DNA of 64,000 nucleotides, from the NCBI GenBank assembly GCA_018401695.1, contig JAGYKD010000001.1:536016-600015 (forward strand), in the 5' to 3' direction. The translations under genes were made by a program, and so were the position numbers. Shown here piece after piece: positions 34,268-41,758 of the stretch. Below the pieces are notes generated by a model. The model was given only the letters and a program-made list of their open reading frames with translations, was not told the DNA's origin and ran no database searches. Source of the stretch: Flavobacteriales bacterium. Its GTDB lineage: Bacteria; Bacteroidota; Bacteroidia; CAIKAF01. Every line of letters starts with the position of its first letter. The first letter of the stretch is position 1.

Positions 34268-35563
34268 ATGCTGCACCTAAACCCACGTATTCCGGTATAC
34301 CTATCCTTAGTACTGTTAAGTGCCTGCGGTGGCGGCGGCGGCACTCAAGTGTATGCAGATAAAGCGGAGGCCCGCACCATTATAGAAACCATTTCAGCCT
34401 CCGGCAAAATTCAACCGGAGGTTGAGGTAAATATATCTTCGGACGTCTCCGGCGAAATCGTTGCTTTATTTGTTAAAGAAGGCGACTCGGTGCAGGAGGG
34501 ACAGCTATTGCTCGAAATCAATCCGGAAATTTATGCCTCGGAAACAGACCGGGTGGAGGCCTTGGTGCAACAGTCCGAGTCAAATTTAGCCTCTGCTGAA
34601 GCGCGGCTGAAACAGGCACAGGCACAATGGGTACAAGCCCAGGCTGCTTTTAAACGCAGTAAAAGTCTTTATGCTAAGGAGGCTATTTCGACCGCCGAAT
34701 GGGAGCAGGCCCAAGCCAATTATGAGGTGGCACAAAGCGAAGTTAAAGCCGCCGAAGAAGCCGCCGAAGGAGCCAAATACAATGTGGAAAGTGCCCAAGC
34801 TTCCCTTAAAGCAGCCCGCGAAAACCTAACCCGCACCCGAATTTTGGCGCCTATGGACGGAGTGGTATCGCGGCTTGTGGTGGAAAAAGGCGAACGGGTG
34901 GTTGGAACGGCGCAAATGACCGGTACTGAAATGCTGCGTGTGGCCAACTTAAGCAATATGGAGGTGAGCGTAGAAGTCAACGAAAACGACATCATTAAAG
35001 TGAGCCTAAGCGATACGGCCTTTATTGAAGTAGACGCCTATACCAATCGCCAGTTCACCGGCATAGTTACTTCCATTGCGAATTCACCGGTGGCAAACGC
35101 CGCGGCTCTATCGACCGATGAGGTAACCAATTTCGAAGTAAAAATTCGCATTTTGCGCAGCTCGTATCAGGATTTATTGCAGGGGCAAAATTCGAGAATG
35201 TCTCCCTTTAGACCCGGCATGTCCGCCTCTGTGGACATCCGGACCGAACGCAAAGAAAATGTGCTTTCGGTGCCTGTGGGAGCGGTAACCGCCAGAGCCG
35301 ACTCTTCCATAGGTAGCAGTAAATCTACCTACAAAGAATTTGTTTTCCTTATTGATTCGGGGAAAGTAGCCTTGGTTGAAGTAAAAACCGGCATTCAAGA
35401 CCTCAAGTTTATTGAAATTTTAGAGGGGCTAAAGGTCAATGATCAAATAGTAGCCGGACCTTATGAGGCCATTTCCAAAACATTGCAGAACGGAGACCCT
35501 GTAGAAGTAATGGACCAAGAAAGCTTTTATAATCAGTTTATGACCATGCCCGGGCAGCCATGA
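34268..35563 (+). CDS. Periplasmic adaptor (HlyD/MacA-like) of a tripartite efflux pump
   Basis: A 431-residue protein with a lipoprotein signal (YLSLVLLSACGG). The biotinyl-lipoyl-like halves are IQPEVEVNISSDVSGEIVAL and RTRILAPMDGVVSRLVVEKG, separated by a long coiled coil (QSESNLASAEARLKQAQAQW...EAAEGAKYNVESAQASLKAA). The beta-barrel and membrane-proximal domains follow. It links an inner-membrane transporter to the TolC-like protein encoded just upstream. MacA-type proteins usually pair with an ABC transporter (MacB), but none is adjacent here; tsaB comes next with a 4-bp overlap. Confidence 0.93.
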   Translation: MLHLNPRIPVYLSLVLLSACGGGGGTQVYADKAEARTIIETISASGKIQPEVEVNISSDVSGEIVALFVKEGDSVQEGQLLLEINPEIYASETDRVEALVQQSESNLASAEARLKQAQAQWVQAQAAFKRSKSLYAKEAISTAEWEQAQANYEVAQSEVKAAEEAAEGAKYNVESAQASLKAARENLTRTRILAPMDGVVSRLVVEKGERVVGTAQMTGTEMLRVANLSNMEVSVEVNENDIIKVSLSDTAFIEVDAYTNRQFTGIVTSIANSPVANAAALSTDEVTNFEVKIRILRSSYQDLLQGQNSRMSPFRPGMSASVDIRTERKENVLSVPVGAVTARADSSIGSSKSTYKEFVFLIDSGKVALVEVKTGIQDLKFIEILEGLKVNDQIVAGPYEAISKTLQNGDPVEVMDQESFYNQFMTMPGQP

Positions 35564-36210
35564 TACTGCTCTTAGATACCAGCGGTCCGGTTTGCCGTTG
35601 CGGTTTGGCCAACGCAACTAAACTCTTGGTCTGGGAAGAAATCCATGAGCCTATGGCTCATGGAGAAAGGCTTGCTCCTATGGTTCAGCAGCAATTGGCA
35701 CAAGCAAAAGATAAGCTCAGCGCTATCGCATTGGTGAGTGGTCCGGGCTCATATACCGGTCTGCGTATTGGTGCCGGCCTGGCTAAAGGCTTGGCCTATG
35801 GACTCCACCTCCCCATGTATGCGCTGCCCATGACGGAGGTTTTGGCATTGGCTGCACTGCCTTTGGTTCAAGAGGCCGGCTTAATTCAGCCGATGATAGA
35901 TGCCCGACGCATGGAAGTGTATACTGCACGGTTCAACAACCTGGGAGAACGTTTAAGTGAGGACGAAGCTTTGGTGATTGAGGACTCCTTTTTTGAGGAG
36001 CCAAAATATTTGATAGGCGATGGCGTGCCCAAAATCCGTGCGGAGTTTGGGGAAAAGAAGGGTATACATTACCTGGAACTTCCTCCGCTGGGCCATGCCA
36101 TGCAGCAAGCTGCCCTAAAGGCTGTAGAACATAGAAATCCTATAGATACGGCTTATTGGGAACCGCACTATCTAAAAACCTTTCAACCCGGTCCAAAGCG
36201 ATCGGCTTAG
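35560..36210 (+). CDS. tsaB: tRNA threonylcarbamoyladenosine biosynthesis protein TsaB
   Basis: A 216-residue ASKHA-fold protein. MILLLDTSGPVCRCGLA is the phosphate-1-like N-terminus, and LVSGPGSYTGLRIGAGLAKGLAYGL is the hallmark TsaB segment. TsaB is the non-catalytic partner of TsaD in making t6A at position 37 of ANN-reading tRNAs. The start codon overlaps the adaptor stop (ATGA). The C-terminus converges with ytxJ, the two genes overlapping by 4 bp. Length is normal for TsaB. Confidence 0.93.
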   Translation: MILLLDTSGPVCRCGLANATKLLVWEEIHEPMAHGERLAPMVQQQLAQAKDKLSAIALVSGPGSYTGLRIGAGLAKGLAYGLHLPMYALPMTEVLALAALPLVQEAGLIQPMIDARRMEVYTARFNNLGERLSEDEALVIEDSFFEEPKYLIGDGVPKIRAEFGEKKGIHYLELPPLGHAMQQAALKAVEHRNPIDTAYWEPHYLKTFQPGPKRSA

Positions 36211-36596
36211 GCCACTTGCAAAGCCATTAAAGCTTCGGGTTCAATCAAATGGTGGCTTGCGTCAAAGAGCAGTTTTCCTTTGTGAAATACCAGTACTTGA
36301 GGGGAAGCGTGTGGAATTCCGGAGGCTTGCGTTATGGCATCGGTCACCGGTCGGTAGGCGATTAAATCTAAATAATGCAAATCGTAGGTGTTGGCCAAGG
36401 CCTCTTCTTGGGCAAGGATTCTATGCCAGGCCATAGAGGAGATGGAGCAACGGGTGCTGTGTTTAAATACCAGTTGGGGACGCTCCTTGGAAGCTTCTAA
36501 AACCTCATTAACTTGGTCCTGTTCGTTTAATATGTGCCAATTTGAGGAGAGACCTTGTTGTTTCTTTCTAAAAAATATCATAAATCGCCGGTACAT
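36207..36596 (-). CDS. ytxJ: Bacillithiol-system redox protein YtxJ-like
   Basis: A 129-residue thioredoxin-fold protein. The active region is VFKHSTRCSISSMAWHRI, with a single Cys in TRCSIS, as in YtxJ/monothiol bacilliredoxin-like proteins, followed by YDLHYLDLIAYRPVTDAI and the cis-Pro strand HASPQVLVFHKGKLLFDASHHLI. It probably removes bacillithiol from proteins in the cytoplasm. Two ATGs 15 bp apart are possible starts (36596, 36581). Bacillithiol biosynthesis genes are not in the window. Confidence 0.85.
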   Translation of the reverse strand: MYRRFMIFFRKKQQGLSSNWHILNEQDQVNEVLEASKERPQLVFKHSTRCSISSMAWHRILAQEEALANTYDLHYLDLIAYRPVTDAITQASGIPHASPQVLVFHKGKLLFDASHHLIEPEALMALQVA

Positions 36597-36647
36597 TTGC
36601 TCCCTCTAAATTTACATAAATTTAAATTAGCCCTTAGAACAAGCCCT

Positions 36648-37085
36648 ATGAAAGCAGATATGCACATGCAAGAAGCCATTCGCCAAGCCAAAAAAAGTCT
36701 GAGCGAGGGAGGCATCCCCATAGGCTCGGTTTTGGTAAAAGAGGAAGTCGCTATTGCGGCCGGCCACAACCAACGCGTACAGTTAAACAACCCCATTTTG
36801 CATGGCGAAATGGACTGTTTGACCCAAGCCGGACGATTAGGAAGTTTTCACGACACCACCATATACTCCACGCTCATGCCTTGTTACATGTGTGCCGGCA
36901 CCATCGTTCAGTTTGGAATAAAAAAGGTGATTGTAGGAGAGTCTCGAAATTTCGCTGGAGCAAGGGCCTTTATGGAGTCGCATGGGGTAGAAGTGGTGGA
37001 TTTGGATTTGCCGGAATGCATAAGCATGATGGAGGAGTTTATAAAAGAGAAGCCGGAGCTATGGAATGAAGATATTGGAAAGTGA
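36648..37085 (+). CDS. Cytosine deaminase (yeast Fcy1-like nucleoside/base deaminase)
   Basis: From the ATG at 36648 the protein has 145 residues; the ORF track's 36555 start would run into ytxJ. It has the zinc motifs of the CDA fold: LHGEMDCLTQAGRL (His and catalytic Glu) and TLMPCYMCAGTIVQFG (PCxxC). The tail (VIVGESRNFAGARAFMESHGVEVVDLDLPECISMM...PELWNEDIG) closely resembles yeast cytosine deaminase. The protein should convert cytosine to uracil and ammonia. No operon partner. Confidence 0.85.
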   Translation: MKADMHMQEAIRQAKKSLSEGGIPIGSVLVKEEVAIAAGHNQRVQLNNPILHGEMDCLTQAGRLGSFHDTTIYSTLMPCYMCAGTIVQFGIKKVIVGESRNFAGARAFMESHGVEVVDLDLPECISMMEEFIKEKPELWNEDIGK

Positions 37086-37240
37086 AGCTATGTATTTAGG
37101 TATCCCTTTGGTCAAAAGCTTGGAGTGCCTTTGTACTTAAGATCAAGTCGGAAAATGCATTAACTTCTTCCATAACCGCTTTTAAGAAATCACCACAGCC
37201 CACAATATTTAAGTTTTACAACGTTATTCTAGGAAAAAAC

Positions 37241-37534
37241 ATGCCAAGTAGAATCTTTGCACTTTTACTTGCAGGAGTATTGACTTTTGGATGCTCCGAG
37301 GAACCAAAAGAAATGGTAGTAGAAGGAATCTTGCTAAAAGCCTCGGATGCATTTGCTACGACCTACCAATACGGCTCCTATGGCATTGCGCCTTATGCCT
37401 TACGTAGCCAGACCCTAGATTTGGAAGCTTGGGTGAATCAACAAGTACGCGTGGTAGGGACGCCCATCGAAGGATATCCTTTAAGTGGCGGACCGGAGTA
37501 TTTGGAAGTGGTGTCCATTCGGTCTTTGCCATAA
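37241..37534 (+). CDS. Small lipoprotein, duplicate copy 1
   Basis: A 97-residue lipoprotein (lipobox LTFGC). The mature part, EMVVEGILLKASDAFATTYQ then GSYGIAPYALRSQTLDLEAW and VRVVGTPIEGYPLSGGPEYL, suggests a small beta-barrel such as an OB fold. It is almost identical in DNA and protein to the gene at 38999-39292; by eye about nine residues differ. Function unknown. No promoter of the TAnnTTTG type is clear in the 155-bp gap before it. Confidence 0.8.
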   Translation: MPSRIFALLLAGVLTFGCSEEPKEMVVEGILLKASDAFATTYQYGSYGIAPYALRSQTLDLEAWVNQQVRVVGTPIEGYPLSGGPEYLEVVSIRSLP

Positions 37535-37549
37535 TCTTTTTTTGGGACA

Positions 37550-37756
37550 GTATCCTTATTTGGGCGCCTTATCCGTCTCCGGCCATTAGCTGCCTTGTGT
37601 GGGGTTACGCCGCTCTGCGCAGCCAAGGAGCTTCCTATGGTCGCTCTTGCCTCCGCAGCGGCTGTGCCCCCACATCGGCAGGCTAATTGGCCTGCGCCGG
37701 GGCGCGTTAAGCTCCGTTTGGGGTTTTTCCTATAGCCCACGGTTTTAACCGTGGGC
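37550..37756. repeat. GC-rich hairpin element copy D plus GCCCACGG palindrome
   Basis: Reverse orientation relative to copies B and C: it begins GGGCGCCTTATCCGTCTCCG and ends CGCGTTAAGCTCCG near 37720, followed by the palindrome GCCCACGGTTTTAACCGTGG (37735-37756). The arms GGCCATTAGCTGCC and GGCAGGCTAATTGGCC pair over the length of the element. It is joined directly to an integrase remnant, as at 14025-14443. Confidence 0.8.
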
Positions 37757-37790
37757 TGTCGGTGAAACCGTTAGCTAAACAGCAGTCAAC

Positions 37791-37969
37791 GAGAAAGCTA
37801 CGCTTCATTTGCTACGGTACAGTTTTGCAACAAATCTATTGGAATCAGGCATCGCTTTACGGGTCATTCAACAGTTATCTGGGCATAAGAGCAGCAAGAC
37901 AACAGAGATTAACACGCATGTTAGCAACCGGCCGCTTCAACAGGTTCGTTCCCCTTCGATGATTTGTGA
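37791..37969 (+). pseudogene. Tyrosine recombinase C-terminal remnant, copy 2
   Basis: The frame reads LHLLRYSFATNLLESGIALR then VIQQLSGHKSSKTTEINTHV and SNRPLQQVRSP, the C-terminal part of an XerC/D-like integrase. Near the end one base is missing, so the expected FDDL-stop is found only one frame over (TTCGATGATTTGTGA). The Tyr nucleophile position reads INTHV rather than IYTHV. No N-terminal half is present. The ORF track's 66-aa ORF is in the wrong frame. Confidence 0.75.
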
Positions 37970-38130
37970 AAACAACTTATATTAGCAATGAGGAAACGAA
38001 TGAGGAAAACCATCACTTTGCCTCCCATTGAGGGTGGATAAATGAGGTTTGGCTTCGTTTATAAATGAGCTGGGCGTCATGCTGTATTTAATAACGGTAT
38101 GAGGTAAAGGAATTTCACGGTACTTTTCAT

Positions 38131-38138
38131 TAAATTTG
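38131..38138 (+). promoter_or_regulatory. Minus-7 box of the PIN toxin-antitoxin pair
   Basis: TAAATTTG fits the Bacteroidetes minus-7 consensus, only 5 bp before the antitoxin ATG at 38143, which would make the mRNA nearly leaderless. The minus-33 element is weak. Confidence 0.4.
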
Positions 38139-38142
38139 AATT

Positions 38143-38355
38143 ATGAATACGATGAGAATTGACATATTGAATCCAAAGGCGGTAAAGTTGTTAAAAACCT
38201 TAGCAGATCTCAACCTCATTGCCATCCAGGACACATCAAAAAACGGATTTGAAGACATTCTGAGGAAACTACGAGCAAAATCGAAATCCGCTCCATCACT
38301 GGAAGAGATTACCAAAGAGGTTGAGTTAGTCAGAAGCAAACGGTATGAAAAATGA
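38143..38355 (+). CDS. Antitoxin of a PIN-type toxin-antitoxin pair
   Basis: A 70-residue protein, MRIDILNPKAVKLLKTLADL, then SKNGFEDILRKLRAKSKSAP and ITKEVELVRSKRYEK. The small size, charged C-terminus and 11-bp overlap with a downstream PIN gene are typical of an antitoxin that binds and blocks the toxin and represses the operon. The family is not certain. The pair lies in an accessory patch between two copies of a lipoprotein gene. Confidence 0.8.
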   Translation: MNTMRIDILNPKAVKLLKTLADLNLIAIQDTSKNGFEDILRKLRAKSKSAPSLEEITKEVELVRSKRYEK

Positions 38356-38752
38356 GGTTAGGAGAATTGTATTAGACACTAACCTTTGGATTAGCTTTTT
38401 AATAAGTCAAGACTTCTCAAAACTTGACGAATTAATATTTAGCAATCAATGCACCTTAATATTCAGTGAAGAATTACTACAAGAATTCTTAACGGTAACA
38501 ACAAGACCGAAATTCAGACGCTTCTTTTCCCAAATTGACATTGAAGAGCTTATTGAGACCATTGAGGAATACGCGGAATTTATAGAAGTCAAAACAGAAG
38601 TAAACCTATGCCGGGATCCAAAAGACAACTTTCTCCTTTCATTATCGAAAGATGGACAAGTAGATTATTTATTGACAGGCGATAAAGATTTATTGGCGTT
38701 GAACAACTTTGGATCAACAACCATATTAACAATTTCAGATTTCTTAAAATAA
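38345..38752 (+). CDS. PIN-domain ribonuclease toxin
   Basis: A 135-residue PIN protein. The acidic residues are in place: RIVLDTNLWISFLI (first Asp), FSEELLQEFLTV (Glu), NLCRDPKDNFLLSL (Asp pair) and VDYLLTGDKDLLAL (last Asp). It belongs to the putative PIN toxin group annotated in toxin-antitoxin systems and would cut RNA when free of its antitoxin. Translation is coupled to the antitoxin by the overlap. A 50-bp sequence just after the gene recurs after the MNT/HEPN pair. Confidence 0.88.
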   Translation: MKNEVRRIVLDTNLWISFLISQDFSKLDELIFSNQCTLIFSEELLQEFLTVTTRPKFRRFFSQIDIEELIETIEEYAEFIEVKTEVNLCRDPKDNFLLSLSKDGQVDYLLTGDKDLLALNNFGSTTILTISDFLK

Positions 38753-38770
38753 AAGAGCACGAACGCACAA

Positions 38771-38822
38771 CACACGCTTAGCTGCAATATGGGTTTTAGT
38801 GCTAAACGGAAACCTTTTCGTA
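38771..38822. repeat. Cassette tail repeat, copy 1
   Basis: This ~50-bp sequence, including GGGTTTTAGTGCTAAACGG and ACCTTTTCGTA, matches 40198-40252 almost base for base. Both copies follow a toxin-antitoxin pair. It could be a recombination site of gene cassettes. The following 176 bp to 38998 show nothing else. Confidence 0.7.
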
Positions 38823-38998
38823 CTTTAATACATCGTTCTGAAAATCAAATGTAGTGCTCCTTATCCGCCACTTCGCCAAGCCCAAAACCCTTAGCCCAAG
38901 CAGGGCAAGCTATTGACTCCTTGTAAAATCATGCTTAAGCAATCGCAGCAAAACACAATATTCCTGTATTTCAACGTTCTTTTTTAAAGAAAAAAATT

Positions 38999-39292
38999 AT
39001 GACAAGTAGAATCTTTACACTTTTACTTGCAGGAGTATTGACTTTTGGATGCTCCGAGGAACCAAAAAAAATGGTAGTAGAAGGAATCTTGCTAAAAGCC
39101 TCGGATGCATTTGCTACGACCTACCAATACGGCTCCTATGGCATTGCGCCTTATGCCTTACGTAGCCAGACCATAGATTTGGAACCTTGGGTGAATCAAC
39201 AAGTACGCGTGGTAGGGACGCCCATCGAAGGGTATCCTTTAAGTGGCGGACCGGAGTATTTGGAAGTGGAGTCCATTGAGGCAATGCCCTAA
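38999..39292 (+). CDS. Small lipoprotein, duplicate copy 2
   Basis: Near-identical copy of 37241-37534, starting MTSRIFTLLLAGVLTFGCSE. By eye the differences are scattered substitutions, such as E24K and A62P, with most changes at the two ends. A duplication with the PIN toxin-antitoxin pair between the copies explains the arrangement. A run of ten G residues follows the stop (39300-39310). Function unknown. Confidence 0.8.
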   Translation: MTSRIFTLLLAGVLTFGCSEEPKKMVVEGILLKASDAFATTYQYGSYGIAPYALRSQTIDLEPWVNQQVRVVGTPIEGYPLSGGPEYLEVESIEAMP

Positions 39293-39521
39293 TCCAAAGG
39301 GGGGGGGGCCGTTTATGAACTAAGGCACAAAGGCTCGTAAAAAACTAGGTTCCCTTGGTCTTTGCCATCAAGTGCCTTTAAGCTCTTTTTGGAAGGCCCG
39401 TAGATTCCGATTTCCATGCCAAGGAAAGAGCTTTTGTCATTAACTTTGAGCTTTTTGGTTGTTTGCTCTAAAAAATACACCCTTTCTTTTATTGCACACT
39501 TTTTGGGGACAGTATCACCAA

Positions 39522-39553
39522 TTTGGCGAAATAGCAGTAAAATCCTACTTTTG
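39522..39553 (+). promoter_or_regulatory. Promoter of the MNT/HEPN pair
   Basis: TTTGG (39522-39526) and TACTTTTG (39546-39553) are spaced by 19 bp, a textbook Bacteroidetes minus-33/minus-7 promoter. The mntA start follows 4 bp after the minus-7 box, so the mRNA would be leaderless. Confidence 0.75.
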
Positions 39554-39556
39554 AGT

Positions 39557-39859
39557 ATGAAAATCGACAAGTTCCAAATAGAATTGATACAAGAGCTTTG
39601 CAAAACAAGCAAGGTAAAGTCTCTTTTTGCTTTTGGTTCAGTCACAAGAGATGATTTTAATGAATCTTCTGATATTGACTTGGTAGTAGATTTTGACGAA
39701 AAAGACCCTTTTAAGTACGCAGACCTTTATTTCAGCTTAAAAACAAAGCTAGAGGACATATTGAAAAGACAAGTTGATTTGCTTGAAGAAAGAGGTATTC
39801 GAAATCGGCTTTTTAGAAAAGAACTCGACGATACCAAAGTTAAAATCTATGGATATTAA
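39557..39859 (+). CDS. MNT-type nucleotidyltransferase antitoxin
   Basis: From the ATG at 39557 (MKIDKFQIELIQELCKTSKV) the protein has 100 residues; the ORF track extends further upstream through the promoter. The nucleotidyltransferase core is FAFGSVTRDDFNESSDIDLVVDF, with GSxxR and DxD. In known MNT/HEPN pairs the MNT protein modifies and silences the HEPN RNase. It overlaps the HEPN gene by 11 bp. The preceding 260-bp gap holds only the G run and the promoter. Confidence 0.88.
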   Translation: MKIDKFQIELIQELCKTSKVKSLFAFGSVTRDDFNESSDIDLVVDFDEKDPFKYADLYFSLKTKLEDILKRQVDLLEERGIRNRLFRKELDDTKVKIYGY

Positions 39860-40187
39860 AATTAAGGTTTGGTTGCTGGACATCCAGCAAGCCATTGAAG
39901 AGATTTTTCTATTCCTAGGTGAAAAAAGAAATTTCATCACCTATCAAGAAGATTTAAAAACGAAAAAAGCTGTAGAGCGAAACCTAGAAATCATAGGTGA
40001 GGCAGTAAACAGGATTTTGAAAGCCGATTCTTCTATACAAATTAAAAATGCCAAGAACATTATTGGCACAAGAAATCGTATCATTCATAGTTACGACAAT
40101 ATTTCCGACGAAGTAATTTGGACGATAGCCACAAGAGAATTACCTGATTTATTTGAAGAGGTAAAAAGTCTTATTGACAGAAACTAA
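39849..40187 (+). CDS. HEPN-domain ribonuclease toxin (DUF86)
   Basis: A 112-residue all-alpha protein from the ATG at 39849 (MDIKIKVWLLDIQQAIEEIF); the ORF track's 39774 start is inside the antitoxin. The HEPN RNase motif RNxxxH is visible in IGTRNRIIHSYDNI. Conserved AVERNLEIIGEAVNRI is typical of DUF86 toxins. It would cut RNA unless silenced by the MNT partner. The pair sits in the same accessory patch as the PIN system. Confidence 0.9.
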   Translation: MDIKIKVWLLDIQQAIEEIFLFLGEKRNFITYQEDLKTKKAVERNLEIIGEAVNRILKADSSIQIKNAKNIIGTRNRIIHSYDNISDEVIWTIATRELPDLFEEVKSLIDRN

Positions 40188-40197
40188 GTACTGGCCA

Positions 40198-40252
40198 TAA
40201 GACGCGTTTGGCTGCAATGGGGGTTTTAGTGCTAAACGGGAACCTTTTCGTA
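40198..40252. repeat. Cassette tail repeat, copy 2
   Basis: Same ~50-bp sequence as 38771-38822: GGCTGCAATGGGGGTTTTAG then TGCTAAACGGGAACCTTTTC. It starts 11 bp after the HEPN stop codon. The two toxin-antitoxin pairs before the copies are unrelated. Confidence 0.7.
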
Positions 40253-40280
40253 TCTATTTGCCTTGGCCTTAATTTGCCCC

Positions 40281-40333
40281 AGACCCTGCGGTCAGGACAA
40301 AAAAGCTTGAAAACACAACGCGTCAACGGTCTC
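40281..40333. mobile_element. Half MITE (one end only)
   Basis: GACCCTGCGGTCAGGAC then TTGAAAACACAACGCGTCAA and CGGTCTC match the right half of the 145-bp elements at 48876-49021 and 51940-52082. The other terminus is not present, so it is a truncated copy. Confidence 0.6.
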
Positions 40334-40364
40334 AATACATTTTTCCAAGATTTCTTTTGCGGCA

Positions 40365-40515
40365 GGGATGGAAGCGGCAGCCCGGAGGAACGGGCTCTTG
40401 GGAGCGCTTGGCGGGTGGAGGCCCCCGATGGTTTGAGGGGGACCCCGCACCGCCTAGCGCTCCCGAGCTCGGGGCGAGGACTATAGCTGACAGCCCGGTT
40501 CAGCCGCCCCAAAAA
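40365..40515. repeat. GC-rich hairpin element, copy I
   Basis: GGGAGCGCTTGGCGG pairs with CCGCCTAGCGCTCCC around an apex with GGAGGCCCCCGATGGTTTGA. This apex is shared with copies E and J. Confidence 0.75.
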
Positions 40516-40525
40516 AAACTTCAAA

Positions 40526-41758
40526 TTAACCCCTTAAAAGACTCAGCCAAAAGCCGGGACGGGCCATCTGTTTGCGCTCTTCGGGTCTGTCCAACATCAT
40601 TTCTAAGCTTTGATGCCATTTGGGACTTCGGTTGCAGCGCGCCACTACGGCATCGAATAGGGGCGGAAAGCGCAAGAGCCTTTGCAGGAGCAAGCTGATT
40701 CGAAAATCGTCGCCTACATGCTTCCACAAACGGTCGGTAAAGGATTCAAAATCGCGGTGCATCCAAGTTTTGCCGTTCCAAGCTTCATGCATAAGCGCTG
40801 CGGCCAATCGACCGCTGGCCATGGCCGGGCCTATGCCCTCGCCGGAAAAAGGATCAATCAAACCGGCTGCATCGCCTAGCACCACAAAACCGGTTCCGCC
40901 GGCTTTGCGCCTGGTGCTTCCTAGGGGCAGACCAAATCCCTGCGGTTGTTCCAAAGCGCTTGCTTCGGAGAATCGCTCCCCAAGAACGCTTTGCTCGTGC
41001 ACAATTTCCAAGAGTTTTGGCCTGAGCTTCAGCCGCTTGCGGGCAACCACGTCGGAGCGTACGCCCAAACCCACATTGGCTCGATTGCCCGGCATGGGAA
41101 ACATCCAAAAATAGCCCGGCAGCAGGTCCTTTCTAAAATGCAGCTCAATCAAACCATCCGAGCTGAAGCCCTGTACGTTTTCCATATACATGCGCAGACC
41201 GGCCGAATGGTGCTTTCGGTGGATGGCTTCTCCCTTTTGGAGCTCCCGTACGAATCGGCTTTGAGCACCATCGGCAGCTACAATAACTTCGGCTTTTATG
41301 CTGCCTTGGGAGGTTTGTATGTTCCAACCCAGAGGCAAAGCCTCTATCTGCTGCACCTTGCATTGTACAAATTCTACCGTAGGCCAAGCGGTGGCTTGCT
41401 GCCACAAAAAGGCATCAAAATCCATCCTTTTAGCCACCAAACCCGAGGAGGGAAAACCCTTTCGGGTGCGCTTCAACTTTAGATCGAGCACCTTGCCTCC
41501 GGGAGCTACGAAGCGAATGCCACCGGAGGCTGTGGCAGGAACCCGCTCCAAAAAGTCGGGCACAGGAGATCCGGGGAGTTTTTCCAGCTCATAGGTGGTG
41601 TTTCCGCTGAGGGCATCGCCACAAATTTTGTCGCGTGGAAACGTATGGGCGTCCAGCAACAGCACCGGCATACCTAAAGCGCCGGCATGAGCAGCAAAGG
41701 TAGCGCCAGCAGGACCGGCCCCAAGCACTACTAAGGGATAAGATTCCCCTGCTTCCAT
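40526..41758 (-). CDS. FAD-dependent oxidoreductase, geranylgeranyl-reductase family
   Basis: A 410-residue flavoprotein. The FAD motifs are LVVLGAGPAGATFAAHAGALG near the start, DKICGDALSG, VIVAADGAQSRFVRE and FVVLGDAAGLIDPFSGEGIGPAMASG. This pattern matches the geranylgeranyl-reductase/halogenase-like group; the closest recognisable role is reduction of prenyl chains, but the substrate is unproven. The start codon follows the stop of the gene upstream (41759-43288) directly. Possibly in one operon with the sigma factor and barrel protein. Confidence 0.85.
   Translation of the reverse strand: MEAGESYPLVVLGAGPAGATFAAHAGALGMPVLLLDAHTFPRDKICGDALSGNTTYELEKLPGSPVPDFLERVPATASGGIRFVAPGGKVLDLKLKRTRKGFPSSGLVAKRMDFDAFLWQQATAWPTVEFVQCKVQQIEALPLGWNIQTSQGSIKAEVIVAADGAQSRFVRELQKGEAIHRKHHSAGLRMYMENVQGFSSDGLIELHFRKDLLPGYFWMFPMPGNRANVGLGVRSDVVARKRLKLRPKLLEIVHEQSVLGERFSEASALEQPQGFGLPLGSTRRKAGGTGFVVLGDAAGLIDPFSGEGIGPAMASGRLAAALMHEAWNGKTWMHRDFESFTDRLWKHVGDDFRISLLLQRLLRFPPLFDAVVARCNRSPKWHQSLEMMLDRPEERKQMARPGFWLSLLRG

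Noticed and set aside
37762-37962. 66-aa ORF over the integrase remnant
   Set aside because: It is out of frame with the recognisable recombinase sequence.
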